A stretch of 64,000 nt of DNA from Mediterranea sp. An20 (lineage in GTDB: Bacteria > Bacteroidota > Bacteroidia > Bacteroidales > Bacteroidaceae), in the NCBI RefSeq assembly GCF_002160055.1, contig NZ_NFJV01000011.1, positions 62,001-126,000 of the forward strand, in the 5' to 3' direction. Below are positions 16,368 to 26,066 of the stretch, in pieces. A program made the position numbers and the translations under genes. The notes beneath the pieces are model-generated. The model did not search any database. It was not told the DNA's origin and was given only the letters and a program-made list of their open reading frames with translations. Position 1 is the first letter of the stretch; each line of letters opens with the position of its first letter.

Positions 16368-19175
16368 ATGAAACGTAGATTCACACTGACTATTGTTATG
16401 ATGTTGTTGGTGGTATGTGGAAAGGCGCTTGCACAAGATGCGGCTTCTGCTTCCCAGCATGCCAACCAACAATATGTGCTTTATGAGAGTGAGCGTGACA
16501 AAGGAGGGACTCCCGATGTGATGTATGGCTATTTGCTGGAAAGCTATCGGGAGTATCTGAAAGTTTTGTCGGCTCCGGATAATGAATCGTATCTGACAGG
16601 CACAAAGAACCGTTTGCGCAGTATTTATCCTTGTCTGTTGGATGCGGCCATTTATTATTCCAACCAAAGGGACGCTGCTAAAGGGCTGGACTTTGCTGCT
16701 GCGTATATTGAATTGCCTCAGCTGCAGATTTTCCAGAGCGAACTGTTGCCCAGGGCTTCCAACTATTCATCGGTTGTTTATTTTGCTGCCGTGGCTGCTT
16801 ACGGGCAGCAGAAGTTTTCGCAAGCCATTGACTTGTTTAATGAGTATCTGAGAACCGGCGACAAAACACAGGAAAAAGACTGCTATGTGTATCTGAACCT
16901 GATTTATATGTCGCAGAAAAATTATGCAGAACAGGAGAGGGTGTTGGAAGAAGCCATCGCCAAGTATCCCGTGTCGCTGGATTTTCTGTACAATCTGGTG
17001 AACGTACACATTGCAACCAATGATATGCCGAAGTTGTTGAGCGCCATTGACCGTATTTTGCAGGTAGACCCCAACAACCAGCAAGTATTGCCCATCAAGG
17101 CACGTATCATGGAAATGCAGGGCAAGAATGAAGAAGCACTGGAGATTTACAAACGGCTGTATGCCTTGTCGCCCAACAGCTTTGAACTGCTGACGGGACT
17201 GGCCCGTGCCAATTTTAATGTGGCAACGGAGATTGTGAACAGCGGACTCAAGATTGCCAACGATGCCGAATATGCTTTGATACGGCAGCGCGCTTCCGGT
17301 TATCTGTTAGAGGCAAAAGACTTGTTCCTGAAGATATTGGAGAAAGAACCTACTTCCAAGAAGTATATGCAGGGATTGGCGGGCGTTTATCAGTATATGG
17401 ATATGAAACCCGAATATGAGGTGCTGTCTAAAATTATAGCCGACGGAGCATCGTATGAAACATTCTCTTCGCGCCTGCTGGCTTATAATGAGGCAATGAA
17501 GAAGATGCCTGCTGCCGCTGCTACAGAGAATGAGCCGGTACCTGTGCCGTTGGAACCTGCACAATTGGTGATTCGTGTAGACAGCTTTATGGATGGTAAC
17601 AACAATAAAGTGATTGATGCCGGCGAGAGTTTTGCTGTAGAATTCACCATCGAGAACAGAGGAAAGGGAGATGCCTATAACATCCGCCTGAGATTCTCCG
17701 AACAGCAGGGGTATGACGAGTATTTCGATGGACCGCGCGAGCTGGATGGTGGAAACATCCTGGCGGGTGCCTCGAAGACCTATACGTTCCGTTATCTGGT
17801 GAAAAAAGAGATGCCTACGGCACTGGCTAAGATTAATATCTATGCTTTTGAGGCCAATGGTTTCGATGCAGACCCGGCCGAACTCGTGGTGAATACCCAG
17901 GAATATGCCATGCCTCGTTTGCGTGTGGCCGACCACCAGTTCTTTGCGGCCGACGGTTCATCTATTACCTTGGGTAAAAACGGACGTTTGACATTGGCTT
18001 TGCAGAATTATGGCGCAAAGACCGCGCGGAATGTGAAATTGAACTTCAAACTGCCACGCAACGTATTTACGACCGATATGCCCGAAATGGTGGTAGACAG
18101 CATTGCACCGGGCGAAGTGGCTACGCTGGATTATGGATTCTTGGTGAACAAGCGTTTTGACGGTGATTCCATTGCCGTGATGGTTACTGTGACGGAAGAC
18201 ACGCATTCTTCTTATCTCAATGAAGCCTATAAGGTAAAGTTGGGTGAATATCTCACGGCTTCGAGTGCCATTAAGATTCAGGGCAATGTAACACCCCGCA
18301 AGGTGGTGGCCAAAGACTACCATCTGACTTTCGACAGCGAACTGCTGGAGGATATTCCCGTAGGAGCCGTGAACCCGCACCGTTATGCGTTGGTCATCGG
18401 TAACGAAGATTATAGCATGACCGGTGCCAATGCGGAGATTAACGTGCCTTATGCCGTGAATGATGCGCTGGTATTCCGTGAATATTGCGTGCGTACATTC
18501 GGTGTGCCCGACAATCAGATTCGCCTGGTGCCCAATGCCACGGCTGGTATGATGCACGAACAGTTGGACTGGCTGATGAACATGGCAAGTGCGGATCCTG
18601 AAGCTGAACTGATATTCTATTACTCCGGACACGGCAATAACGATGAGGCCACCAAGGAACCGTATCTGTTGCCGGTGGACATTACGGGTAAGAACATCCG
18701 TCTGGGCATTTCGCTGGCCGACCTTTACAAGCGTCTTTCTTCCTATCCCATCAAAGGTGCGTATGTCTTTCTGGATGCCTGCTTCAGTGGAGGCTATAAG
18801 AGCAATGCGCCCCTCATAGCGCAGAAAGGCGTGCGGGTAGTGCCCCGAATGGGTGTGCCACAGGGGCATACGTTGAGTTTTTCGTCCAGCAGCGGCGACC
18901 AGACATCGAGCGTTTATCACGACAAGAAACAAGGATATTATACTTATTTCTTGATTAAAGCCATCAAAGATGCCGGTGGCAATATTACGATGAAGCAGTT
19001 GTTCGAGAAAACAAATGCCGACGTGAAGCAGGCTACGGCACTGATTGGCAAGATGCAGGAACCGCAATATATGGTTTCTCCCACGTGGACAGAATGGGCC
19101 GACATCCAACTGATGACTCCGGCCGATAGCGGAAGCGCAGGAGCAACAGACGGACAACAGGCGGTTGCTGAATAA
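16368..19175 (+). CDS. Secreted TPR/CARDB-like/caspase (peptidase C14) protein
   Basis: 935 residues. A signal peptide (MKRRFTLTIVMMLLVVCGKALAQ) is followed by TPR-like helices (about 60-330), then beta-rich segments resembling CARDB adhesion modules (about 400-620). The C-terminal caspase domain starts at HRYALVIGNEDYSM. The catalytic dyad is intact: His755 in YYSGHGNN and Cys805 in FLDACFSGGY. Caspase-like proteins of bacteria usually cut after Arg/Lys or act in signalling; here the enzyme would work outside the cytoplasm. It follows the secreted WD40 protein. Array C and a strong terminator lie downstream. Confidence 0.9.
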   Translation: MKRRFTLTIVMMLLVVCGKALAQDAASASQHANQQYVLYESERDKGGTPDVMYGYLLESYREYLKVLSAPDNESYLTGTKNRLRSIYPCLLDAAIYYSNQRDAAKGLDFAAAYIELPQLQIFQSELLPRASNYSSVVYFAAVAAYGQQKFSQAIDLFNEYLRTGDKTQEKDCYVYLNLIYMSQKNYAEQERVLEEAIAKYPVSLDFLYNLVNVHIATNDMPKLLSAIDRILQVDPNNQQVLPIKARIMEMQGKNEEALEIYKRLYALSPNSFELLTGLARANFNVATEIVNSGLKIANDAEYALIRQRASGYLLEAKDLFLKILEKEPTSKKYMQGLAGVYQYMDMKPEYEVLSKIIADGASYETFSSRLLAYNEAMKKMPAAAATENEPVPVPLEPAQLVIRVDSFMDGNNNKVIDAGESFAVEFTIENRGKGDAYNIRLRFSEQQGYDEYFDGPRELDGGNILAGASKTYTFRYLVKKEMPTALAKINIYAFEANGFDADPAELVVNTQEYAMPRLRVADHQFFAADGSSITLGKNGRLTLALQNYGAKTARNVKLNFKLPRNVFTTDMPEMVVDSIAPGEVATLDYGFLVNKRFDGDSIAVMVTVTEDTHSSYLNEAYKVKLGEYLTASSAIKIQGNVTPRKVVAKDYHLTFDSELLEDIPVGAVNPHRYALVIGNEDYSMTGANAEINVPYAVNDALVFREYCVRTFGVPDNQIRLVPNATAGMMHEQLDWLMNMASADPEAELIFYYSGHGNNDEATKEPYLLPVDITGKNIRLGISLADLYKRLSSYPIKGAYVFLDACFSGGYKSNAPLIAQKGVRVVPRMGVPQGHTLSFSSSSGDQTSSVYHDKKQGYYTYFLIKAIKDAGGNITMKQLFEKTNADVKQATALIGKMQEPQYMVSPTWTEWADIQLMTPADSGSAGATDGQQAVAE

Positions 19176-19224
19176 ACCGGAAGAAACGACTGTCGTACAG
19201 GGAATTGACTCTTATATATGATGC

Positions 19225-19290
19225 ACTTGCTGCTAATCGCTACGCAGGGTGTTTCTTATTACTTGGCAGTCCGTTTCTTATAGCTTGGCA
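19225..19290 (+). repeat. 22-bp tandem repeat array C (3 units)
   Basis: Three units of exactly 22 bp at 19225-19246, 19247-19268 and 19269-19290. The last two end TTACTTGGCA and TAGCTTGGCA. They lie after the caspase gene stop and before its terminator, so they are probably transcribed as 3' UTR. No gene was seen in the 19176-19658 gap. Confidence 0.75.
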
Positions 19291-19409
19291 TTCGTTGCCG
19301 AAAAGATTGTCGGCATTGTCGGTGTTAAGTCGGTCGGTCGGAGAAGAAGAATCGGACAGGAAAAGAAGGCTTTTCAGAAGACCTGTTCGTAGGTTTGTTT
19401 GAAATGGAA

Positions 19410-19457
19410 AAATGGATTCCGGAGATTCCGCAAGAGGGCTCTGGAGTCCATTTTTTT
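19410..19457 (+). terminator. Rho-independent terminator of the caspase transcript
   Basis: A 15-bp stem (AAATGGATTCCGGAG with CTCTGGAGTCCATTT, including two G-T pairs) is followed by a run of T to 19457. Confidence 0.8.
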
Positions 19458-19600
19458 AAGGAATCAGACTCGTTTTTTTCTCGTAGATACGAGCCTTGGC
19501 AGTCGTTGCAAGTCAGTGCTTAGAAACATAAATAACTTGAAGTTTTATTTTTTTTAACGAGTATAGTAGATTTTTCTTTTGATACCAGCCGAAAAAGTGT

Positions 19601-19608
19601 CATCTTTG
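19601..19608 (+). promoter_or_regulatory. Promoter box (CATCTTTG) for the envelope operon
   Basis: CATCTTTG differs from TAnnTTTG only at the first base and lies 50 bp before the ATG at 19659. Confidence 0.4.
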
Positions 19609-19658
19609 CAGGCAGTTTTCTATAACTGGAGAAATTAAATTGATATTTTATTAAAAGA

Positions 19659-20918
19659 ATGATTAAGTTCAGACACACGCTTTTGGCACTCTTGCTCACG
19701 ATGTTATCCGGAGTGGCGGTGGCCCAGAACAATACAAATTCGCCATACACAAGGTATGGATATGGACAGTTGGCAGACCCGGGTTCGGCAAACAGCAAGG
19801 CCATGGGAGGCGTTGCGTATGCTTTGCGCGACAAGTCGCAGGTCAATTTTGCGAATCCAGCTTCTTATTCGTCGGTAGATTCGCTGACTTTCATCTTCGA
19901 TGGGGGCATCTCCCTTCAGAATACAAACTTCAGTAATGGTACAACGAAACTGAATGCCCGAAATTCCAGTTTTGATTACGTGACCATGCAGTTTCGTGCA
20001 GCCAAATGGGCGGGTATCAGTCTGGGATTGCTGCCTTATGCCAATGTGGGTTATAACCTGAGCGAGTTCCGTGAGAATGAAGAGTCGCAGACAGCGTCCA
20101 GTATAGTGCAATATGACGGCGACGGAGGAATACATCTGCTCTATCTGGGTGCGGGATTCAAACTGTGGAAGAATTTGTCGGTGGGGGCCAATGTGTCTTA
20201 CTTGTGGGGAGGGGTGACAAGAACCCGTACCTTGAGTTTCCCTTACGACAGCGAGATATTTGCTTCGGTTGTAACTTCCATGGTAGATGTGAAGAGCTAT
20301 AAGCTGGACTTCGGCTTGCAATACACCCAAGATTTTGGAAAGAAACATGCTTTGACGTTGGGAGTAGTCTTTTCGCCGGGACATAACTTAAATGCTACTG
20401 CCACGGAGTATCGCCAGACCGGTACCGACGAAAATGCTACGGTGAGCGAAACAGACCTGCCCAGCGGTTTCGGTATCCCTACCACGTGGGGAGGCGGTCT
20501 GGCCTATGTGTATGACAGACGCTTGACGTTAGCTGCCGATGTCATGCTACAGAATTGGCAAGACGTGTCCTATCTGGGCGAGAAGAATGTATTCTGTAAG
20601 CGTGGTAAAATATCATTGGGTGCCGAATTCATACCGAGTTTCTTCAGCCGGAGCTTTTTCGGACATGTCAAGTACAGGGCAGGTTTTTACTATTCCCGGC
20701 CTTATTATAAAATAAACGACATGCGTGCTGCCAAGGAGTTCGGTGTGACAGCCGGCTTTGGCTTCCCGGTTCCCCGCACGCGTTCGCTGGTCAGCGTGTC
20801 GGCACAATACGTGCGTACCAAAGGTACTACGGCCTCGTTCTTGGATGAGAATACTCTGCGTCTCTGCATCGGCATTACTTTTAATGAACGGTGGTTCTTC
20901 AAGAATAGAGTGGATTGA
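19659..20918 (+). CDS. FadL/OMPP1-like outer-membrane protein
   Basis: 419 residues with a signal peptide (MIKFRHTLLALLLTMLSGVAVAQ). The plug-like start NNTNSPYTRYGYGQL and SKAMGGVAYAL, then NFANPASYSSVDSL, is the usual N-terminal signature of FadL/PorV-type barrels of Bacteroidetes. The rest is strand-rich and ends GITFNERWFFKNRVD. FadL-type proteins import hydrophobic compounds across the outer membrane; the substrate here is unknown. Its stop codon overlaps the start of the next gene (ATGA), showing translational coupling within an envelope operon with lptC. Confidence 0.8.
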   Translation: MIKFRHTLLALLLTMLSGVAVAQNNTNSPYTRYGYGQLADPGSANSKAMGGVAYALRDKSQVNFANPASYSSVDSLTFIFDGGISLQNTNFSNGTTKLNARNSSFDYVTMQFRAAKWAGISLGLLPYANVGYNLSEFRENEESQTASSIVQYDGDGGIHLLYLGAGFKLWKNLSVGANVSYLWGGVTRTRTLSFPYDSEIFASVVTSMVDVKSYKLDFGLQYTQDFGKKHALTLGVVFSPGHNLNATATEYRQTGTDENATVSETDLPSGFGIPTTWGGGLAYVYDRRLTLAADVMLQNWQDVSYLGEKNVFCKRGKISLGAEFIPSFFSRSFFGHVKYRAGFYYSRPYYKINDMRAAKEFGVTAGFGFPVPRTRSLVSVSAQYVRTKGTTASFLDENTLRLCIGITFNERWFFKNRVD

Positions 20919-21565
20919 TGAAGGAAGGCGAGCATAAGAAGTACGGACCGGATAGAAACTTCAGACGCCGATTGCTGTTGTTTCTTGGGGGAGTGCTTGG
21001 TGGATGGACCGGCATGGCTGCCCAAAGTGCGTGCTTGGTAGAGTCTTCGGCGGATTTTCAAGCTGCTGCGCTTCAAGAGGAAAGGTCATTTCTGGATACA
21101 TTGTCCGTAAGGCTGGAAAAAGGAGACGTGGCAGGTGCCGTGAATTACGGGAATTTTGTGTTGCAACAGGATAGTACGGAAGCCGGAAAGGCGGTAAAGG
21201 CTTATGAAATCGCTGTAGAGTTAGGACAGAAAGATGCTTATGTCGAGGCTGCTTCGTTCTGTAAGAAAGCTTTGTCGTATGATATTTTTTTGGGCAAGGC
21301 ACATCTTCTGCTCGCACGGCTTTATGCTGCCCATCCTTGCTGGACGGAAGAACGGGCGCTGAACCAATGTACTTATTACCTGGTACTTGATAATTTGATA
21401 AGGGCCAAGCAGTTGGATGTTGCACTGGAAAAAGAGTCTGATGAGCTGCTGGCTTTGTATTCCAAGAAGCTACCAACCCGTAAAGACTTGTTCATGCTGG
21501 GTTATACAACGGGCGACAGGGTGCACATAGGCGGATGGATAGGAGAATCGATTATTATTCGATGA
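20918..21565 (+). CDS. Periplasmic TPR-like protein, envelope operon
   Basis: 215 residues. A membrane or signal segment is near the start (RRLLLFLGGVLGGWTGMAAQS). Helical repeats resembling TPR follow (VAGAVNYGNFVLQQDS, VEAASFCKKALSYDIFLGKA). It overlaps the FadL-like gene upstream by 1 bp (TGATG) and lptC downstream by ATGA, so it is translated with LptC. A role in lipopolysaccharide or lipid transport is suggested only by context. Confidence 0.7.
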   Translation: MKEGEHKKYGPDRNFRRRLLLFLGGVLGGWTGMAAQSACLVESSADFQAAALQEERSFLDTLSVRLEKGDVAGAVNYGNFVLQQDSTEAGKAVKAYEIAVELGQKDAYVEAASFCKKALSYDIFLGKAHLLLARLYAAHPCWTEERALNQCTYYLVLDNLIRAKQLDVALEKESDELLALYSKKLPTRKDLFMLGYTTGDRVHIGGWIGESIIIR

Positions 21566-22284
21566 AATGTGTCATGGATAAGGCTATCTTGATAAAGGAG
21601 GACCGCGTGATGGTCGGGTTTGCTATGGTGATGGCATGGATGACTTCGCTGCTGTTGCTTTGCTCGTGTTCCGGCGGTGACAAACAGTTGGGCGAGGCCA
21701 TTACCGAACGCGATTCGATACCGGTGATGGACACACGCGGTGTGACAACCCTGGTGTCGGATTCGGGTCTGATACGCTATCGTATAGAAACGGAAGAATG
21801 GTTGGTCTTTGACCGCAAGGATCCTCCGTATTGGGCTTTTGAGAAAGGAGTGTATCTGGAGAAATTCGATACCTTGTTTAACGTGGAGGCAAACATCAAG
21901 GCTGATACCGCTTATTTTTATAATAAACAAGAATTGTGGAAACTCGTGGGGAACGTGCATGTACAGAACCTGAAGGGCGATAAGTTCGATACGGATTTGC
22001 TCTATTGGGACCAGCGGAAACAACGGGTTTATTCAGATAGATATATCCGCATCGAACAGCCCGACTTCGACCGTGTTATCTGGGGCTGGGGGTTCCGTTC
22101 CAACCAGCAGATGACGAAATACACCATATTGAAAACAGGTGGAACCTTTTATTTCGACGAAGAAGCAACAGCTCCCGCAGACAGCTTGCAGGACGACAGT
22201 TTGTCATCCGTACAGGCAGATAGCCTGAAGCCGATACCTACTGATACTTTGCGGGTACGGACAAGACCAATACCGAAGAGATAA
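21562..22284 (+). CDS. lptC: LPS export protein LptC
   Basis: 240 residues. An N-terminal hydrophobic segment ends in a lipobox-like LLLCSCSGGD. The body matches LptC: VSDSGLIRYRIETEEWLVFD, FEKGVYLEKFDTLFNVEANI, ADTAYFYNKQELWKLVGNV, then DTDLLYWDQRKQRVYSDRYI. LptC is the inner-membrane-anchored bridge that passes lipopolysaccharide from LptBFG to LptA. The ATG at 21562 overlaps the TGA of the TPR gene; an in-frame upstream start at 21535 is less likely. lptE lies 16 kb away in this window. Confidence 0.85.
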   Translation: MKCVMDKAILIKEDRVMVGFAMVMAWMTSLLLLCSCSGGDKQLGEAITERDSIPVMDTRGVTTLVSDSGLIRYRIETEEWLVFDRKDPPYWAFEKGVYLEKFDTLFNVEANIKADTAYFYNKQELWKLVGNVHVQNLKGDKFDTDLLYWDQRKQRVYSDRYIRIEQPDFDRVIWGWGFRSNQQMTKYTILKTGGTFYFDEEATAPADSLQDDSLSSVQADSLKPIPTDTLRVRTRPIPKR

Positions 22285-23540
22285 TGGATACAGTGGGATA
22301 TTTACTGATTGCTGTGGCGCTTTCTGCGTTTTTTTCGGGGATGGCGGTGTCATTTGCTTCGATGGATAAGGTGCGCTTTGAGATGGTAGGGAAGTCGCAA
22401 TGGAATGCGCGGATTGTTGCGCTTCTTTTGCATCACTCTGCCAGCTTCCGTTCTTCTATGCTGGTAGGAAGCCATATAGCATTGGTAGCCTACGGATTGT
22501 TGGCTGCGCGTCTTTTGGAGGAAATCTTGCCGGTAGGTGCTATCTCCAATGATTTGTTTATGTTGCTGGTGCAGATTGTGGTAGCTGTGTCTGTCATTCT
22601 GTTGACGGCTGAGTTCTTGCCTCGTAATTTATTCAAACTGCATCCCAATCGCACCCTGAGGCTGTGTGCCATCCCTTTGCTGGTGTGTTATGTCGTATTG
22701 TGTCCTGTCTCCTGGCTTCTTTCTGGATTGTCACGGGGATTCCTCCGTTTAGTAGGCGTGAAGGTTAATAAGAAAGATACAGACCGCGCTTTCAGCAAGG
22801 TTGACTTGGATCGTTTTGTGCAGAAAAGCCTGGCGGAAGTAAGCGATGAGGAAGAGTTGGATGAGGAGGTCCGGATTTTCCAGAATGCGCTTGATTTTTC
22901 AAATGTCAAGATACGCGATTGCATGGTGCCCCGTCCGGAAGTCGTGGCTGTGGATGTGACCGATACACTGGAAACTTTGCGCAATTTGTTTGTGGAGTCG
23001 GGGCTTTCAAAAATCATTGTTTACGATGGCAATATAGATAATGTGACGGGCTATATCCATTCCTCTGAAATGTTCCGCAATCCGGCAGATTGGCACAAAA
23101 GTGTGAAGGCCATCCCTATCGTGCCCGAAACCATGCCGGCTCACAAACTGATGCAATTGTTTATGCAGCAGAAGAAAACGATTGCTGTGGTGGTGGATGA
23201 ATTTGGCGGAACATCAGGCATCGTGTCATTGGAAGATTTGGTAGAGGAAATCTTTGGAGAGATTGAAGACGAGCACGACAATACTTCCTATATTTGCAAA
23301 AAGGTGAATGAGCATGAATATGTGCTTTCCGCCCGGCTGGAGATAGAAAAAGTAAACGAAATGTTTGGCTTGGAACTGCCTGAGTCCGACGATTACCAGA
23401 CTGTGGGCGGTCTGATTTTGAACCGTTATCAGAATTTTCCCAAGCTGCATGAAGTAGTTAGTGTGGGTAAGTATCATTTCAAAATATTGCGTCTGACGGC
23501 TACTAAAATCGAGCTTGTACGCTTGAAAGTCACGGAATGA
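22284..23540 (+). CDS. CNNM/CBS/CorC transmembrane protein, GldE-like
   Basis: 418 residues. Residues 1-190 form the CNNM domain with several membrane helices (YLLIAVALSAFFSGMAVSFA, LFMLLVQIVVAVSVILLTAE). Two CBS motifs follow (RDCMVPRPEVVAVDVTDTLE, AVVVDEFGGTSGIVSLEDLV). A C-terminal CorC/HlyC domain (YVLSARLEIEKVNEMFGLEL, TVGGLILNRYQNFPK) completes it. The same architecture is called GldE in gliding Bacteroidetes. CNNM proteins handle Mg2+ or other cations. Its ATG overlaps the lptC stop (TAATG). There is no sign of gliding genes here. Confidence 0.9.
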   Translation: MDTVGYLLIAVALSAFFSGMAVSFASMDKVRFEMVGKSQWNARIVALLLHHSASFRSSMLVGSHIALVAYGLLAARLLEEILPVGAISNDLFMLLVQIVVAVSVILLTAEFLPRNLFKLHPNRTLRLCAIPLLVCYVVLCPVSWLLSGLSRGFLRLVGVKVNKKDTDRAFSKVDLDRFVQKSLAEVSDEEELDEEVRIFQNALDFSNVKIRDCMVPRPEVVAVDVTDTLETLRNLFVESGLSKIIVYDGNIDNVTGYIHSSEMFRNPADWHKSVKAIPIVPETMPAHKLMQLFMQQKKTIAVVVDEFGGTSGIVSLEDLVEEIFGEIEDEHDNTSYICKKVNEHEYVLSARLEIEKVNEMFGLELPESDDYQTVGGLILNRYQNFPKLHEVVSVGKYHFKILRLTATKIELVRLKVTE

Positions 23541-23594
23541 GGCCTTTAAATGCATTTTTTTGATGAATAAGTAGACGCTTATTCGCATTTTTTG

Positions 23595-23602
23595 TATCTT
23601 CG
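23595..23602 (+). promoter_or_regulatory. Promoter box (TATCTTCG) for the peptidyl-prolyl isomerase gene
   Basis: One mismatch to TAnnTTTG, 76 bp upstream of the ATG at 23679, in the 138-bp gap after the GldE-like gene. Confidence 0.4.
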
Positions 23603-23678
23603 TGCGCTCAAATAAAACGTAAGGAAAGAACGTAAGGAAAAAGAATAAGTAAAAACAAATAAATCGTATTAATTAAAA

Positions 23679-25817
23679 ATGGCAACATTACAAAAGATTC
23701 GGTCTAAAGGACCATTGGTTGTGATTGTGGTCGGGCTGGCGCTGTTTGCTTTCATTGCAGGTGATGCCTGGCAGGTGATGCGCCCGCATCAGTCGCAAGA
23801 TATTGGTGAAGTGAACGGTGAGAGTCTTTCCGCTCAGGATTATCAGTCGTTGGTGGAAGAATACACGGAAGTGGTGAAGTTTACCCGTAACGTGAATTCT
23901 TTGTCGGAGGAAGAAGTTAATAGACTGCAGGACGAAGTATGGCAGTCGTATGTAGAGAACAAGCTGATTGAAAATGAGGCTAAGAAAATTGGTTTACAGG
24001 TTTCTGATGCCGAGTTGCAGGCCATTATTAATGCCGGGGTGCATCCTTTGCTGCAGAACACTCCTTTCCGCAATCCCCAGACCGGTATGTTCGACAAAGA
24101 TATGTTGAATAAGTTTCTGGTAGACTATTCTAAGATGAACATGGCCCAGATGCCTGCGGAATATGCAGAGTATTATCAGAAGACATATAATTATTGGTCG
24201 TTTATTGAGAAGACGCTGGTACAGACCCGTTTACGCGAGAAATACATGTCTCTCATCAGCAACGCGCTGATTTCGAATCCGGTGGAAGCACAGAATTCGT
24301 TTGATGCACGGGTGAACCAGACAGACTTGATGCTGGCGGCTGTTCCTTATACTTCGGTGCCCGATTCGACAATAACGGTATCAGAAGAAGAACTGAGAGC
24401 TGCTTATGAAGAGAAGAAGGAGCAGTACAAGCAATATGTAGAGACACGTAACATCCGCTTTATTGATGTGCAGGTAACTGCCAGTGATGAGGATAAGGCT
24501 GCGTTGCGCAAGGAGATGGATGAATATACTGCCCAGTTGGCTGGTAACATGACAGACTATACAACGTTTGTCCGTTCTACGGGTTCGGATGTGCCTTATG
24601 TAGACTTGTATTACACGACCCGTGCATTGCCGAGCGATGTAGTGGCCCGCCTGGATTCTGTATCGACAGGTGACGTGTTCGGTCCTTATTATAATGCTGC
24701 AGACAACACATTGAATATCTTTAAGAAATTGAGTGAGGCTTCTATGGCCGATTCTATTGAGTTCCGCCAGATTCAAGTTATGGCAGAAACGCCTGACAAG
24801 ACCAAAACTTTGGCCGACAGCATTTACAATGCCATCAAGGGTGGAGCAGATTTTGCGGAAGTGGCTCAGAAGTATGGGCAAACCGGCGAATCGGCATGGA
24901 TTTCTTCTGTAAACTACGAAGGAGCCCAGATTGACGGCGATAACTTGAAGTACATTACCGCTATTACAACGGGCAATAAGAATGAACTTCAGAATCTGGC
25001 ATTGGCGCAGGCTAATGTGATTCTACAGGTGACTGATAAAAAAGCGGTGAAAGACAAATATAAAGTGGCTGTCATCAAGCGTCCGGTTGAGTTCAGCAAA
25101 GAAACTTACAGCAAGGCTTACAATGACTTTAGCCAGTTTATTGCTACCAACAACACCTTGGAGAAAATGGTGGCTAATGCAGAAGATGCCGGCTACAGAC
25201 TGTTGGAGAGAAATGATTTGAGCAGTGCCGAGCACGGCATTGGCAGCGTTAAGGATACCAAGGAAGCTTTGCGCTGGGCTTTCAATGCCAAACCCGGCGA
25301 AGTCTCTGGCTTGTTTGAGTGTGGAGATAATGACCACATGCTGGTGGTTGGTTTGGAAAGCATTGTTCCCGAAGGTTACCGCCCGTTGTCGCTGGTACAG
25401 TATCAGTTGCGTTTTGAACTGATTCGCGACAAGAAGGCTGAGAAGATTATGGCTGATATGAAGGCTGCCGGTGCCACGACGATGGAACAGTATAAAGGTT
25501 TGACTGATGCAGTGAGTGATTCTGTAAAGCATGTCACATTTGCTGCTCCGGCCTATGTGGCTGCCTTGCGTAGCAGTGAGCCGTTGGTAAGTGCTTATGC
25601 CTCTGTGGCAGAAGTGAATCAGTTGAGCCAGCCTATCAAGGGCAATGGCGGCGTGTTCGTGCTGCAGCCTTATGCGGAAGAAAAACTGGATCAGGAGTTT
25701 AATGCTGAGACTGAACAGAACACGCAGGCTTCCATGCATGCGCGTATGGCTATGCAGTTCATCAACGACCTTTATTTGAAGGCTGGGGTGAAGGATATGC
25801 GTTATTTGTTCTTTTGA
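23679..25817 (+). CDS. Periplasmic peptidyl-prolyl isomerase, PpiD/SurA-N type
   Basis: 712 residues. A single N-terminal membrane anchor (GPLVVIVVGLALFAFIAGDA) is followed by a SurA-N-like chaperone region (IGEVNGESLSAQDYQSLVEE, AQMPAEYAEYY). Parvulin-like segments (about 345-460, for example SIEFRQIQVMAETPDKT and ADFAEVAQKYGQTG) follow. This is the PpiD layout: an inner-membrane-tethered folding helper for exported proteins. It may be co-transcribed with the lptC operon or use its own promoter at 23595. The repeat arrays at 25900-26132 follow. Confidence 0.9.
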   Translation: MATLQKIRSKGPLVVIVVGLALFAFIAGDAWQVMRPHQSQDIGEVNGESLSAQDYQSLVEEYTEVVKFTRNVNSLSEEEVNRLQDEVWQSYVENKLIENEAKKIGLQVSDAELQAIINAGVHPLLQNTPFRNPQTGMFDKDMLNKFLVDYSKMNMAQMPAEYAEYYQKTYNYWSFIEKTLVQTRLREKYMSLISNALISNPVEAQNSFDARVNQTDLMLAAVPYTSVPDSTITVSEEELRAAYEEKKEQYKQYVETRNIRFIDVQVTASDEDKAALRKEMDEYTAQLAGNMTDYTTFVRSTGSDVPYVDLYYTTRALPSDVVARLDSVSTGDVFGPYYNAADNTLNIFKKLSEASMADSIEFRQIQVMAETPDKTKTLADSIYNAIKGGADFAEVAQKYGQTGESAWISSVNYEGAQIDGDNLKYITAITTGNKNELQNLALAQANVILQVTDKKAVKDKYKVAVIKRPVEFSKETYSKAYNDFSQFIATNNTLEKMVANAEDAGYRLLERNDLSSAEHGIGSVKDTKEALRWAFNAKPGEVSGLFECGDNDHMLVVGLESIVPEGYRPLSLVQYQLRFELIRDKKAEKIMADMKAAGATTMEQYKGLTDAVSDSVKHVTFAAPAYVAALRSSEPLVSAYASVAEVNQLSQPIKGNGGVFVLQPYAEEKLDQEFNAETEQNTQASMHARMAMQFINDLYLKAGVKDMRYLFF

Positions 25818-25899
25818 TTAGGATATAAGAGACATAGAGTCTATTTCTTATTGATAGAGGGCGTATCGGCAACGATGCGACCTCTGTCTGTTTCGATAA

Positions 25900-25983
25900 C
25901 CTTTCACTTTAGCGTCGTAACCCTTCACTTTAGCGTCGTAACCCTTCATTTTAGCGGCGTAACTCTTCATTTTAGCGGCGTCA
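25900..25983 (+). repeat. 21-bp tandem repeat array, family 2 (4 units)
   Basis: Four exact-length 21-bp units at 25900-25920, 25921-25941, 25942-25962 and 25963-25983, sharing CTTCAYTTTAGCGKCGTAA. A decayed fifth unit follows. The array lies in the 454-bp gap between the isomerase gene and menF, together with array D; I see no gene there. Confidence 0.85.
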
Positions 25984-26066
25984 TCCTTTATGTTGGCAGA
26001 GTTTCTGGGGGAGGGTACCGATATTTTGCCTCTATTCTGTGCCTTTGACTTTCGGATGGGGAAGGA

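Noticed and set aside
25851..26048. Open frame with a seven-residue repeat (TLHFSGV type)
   Set aside because: The repeat is only the translation of the 21-bp DNA array; there is no start signal or conserved domain.
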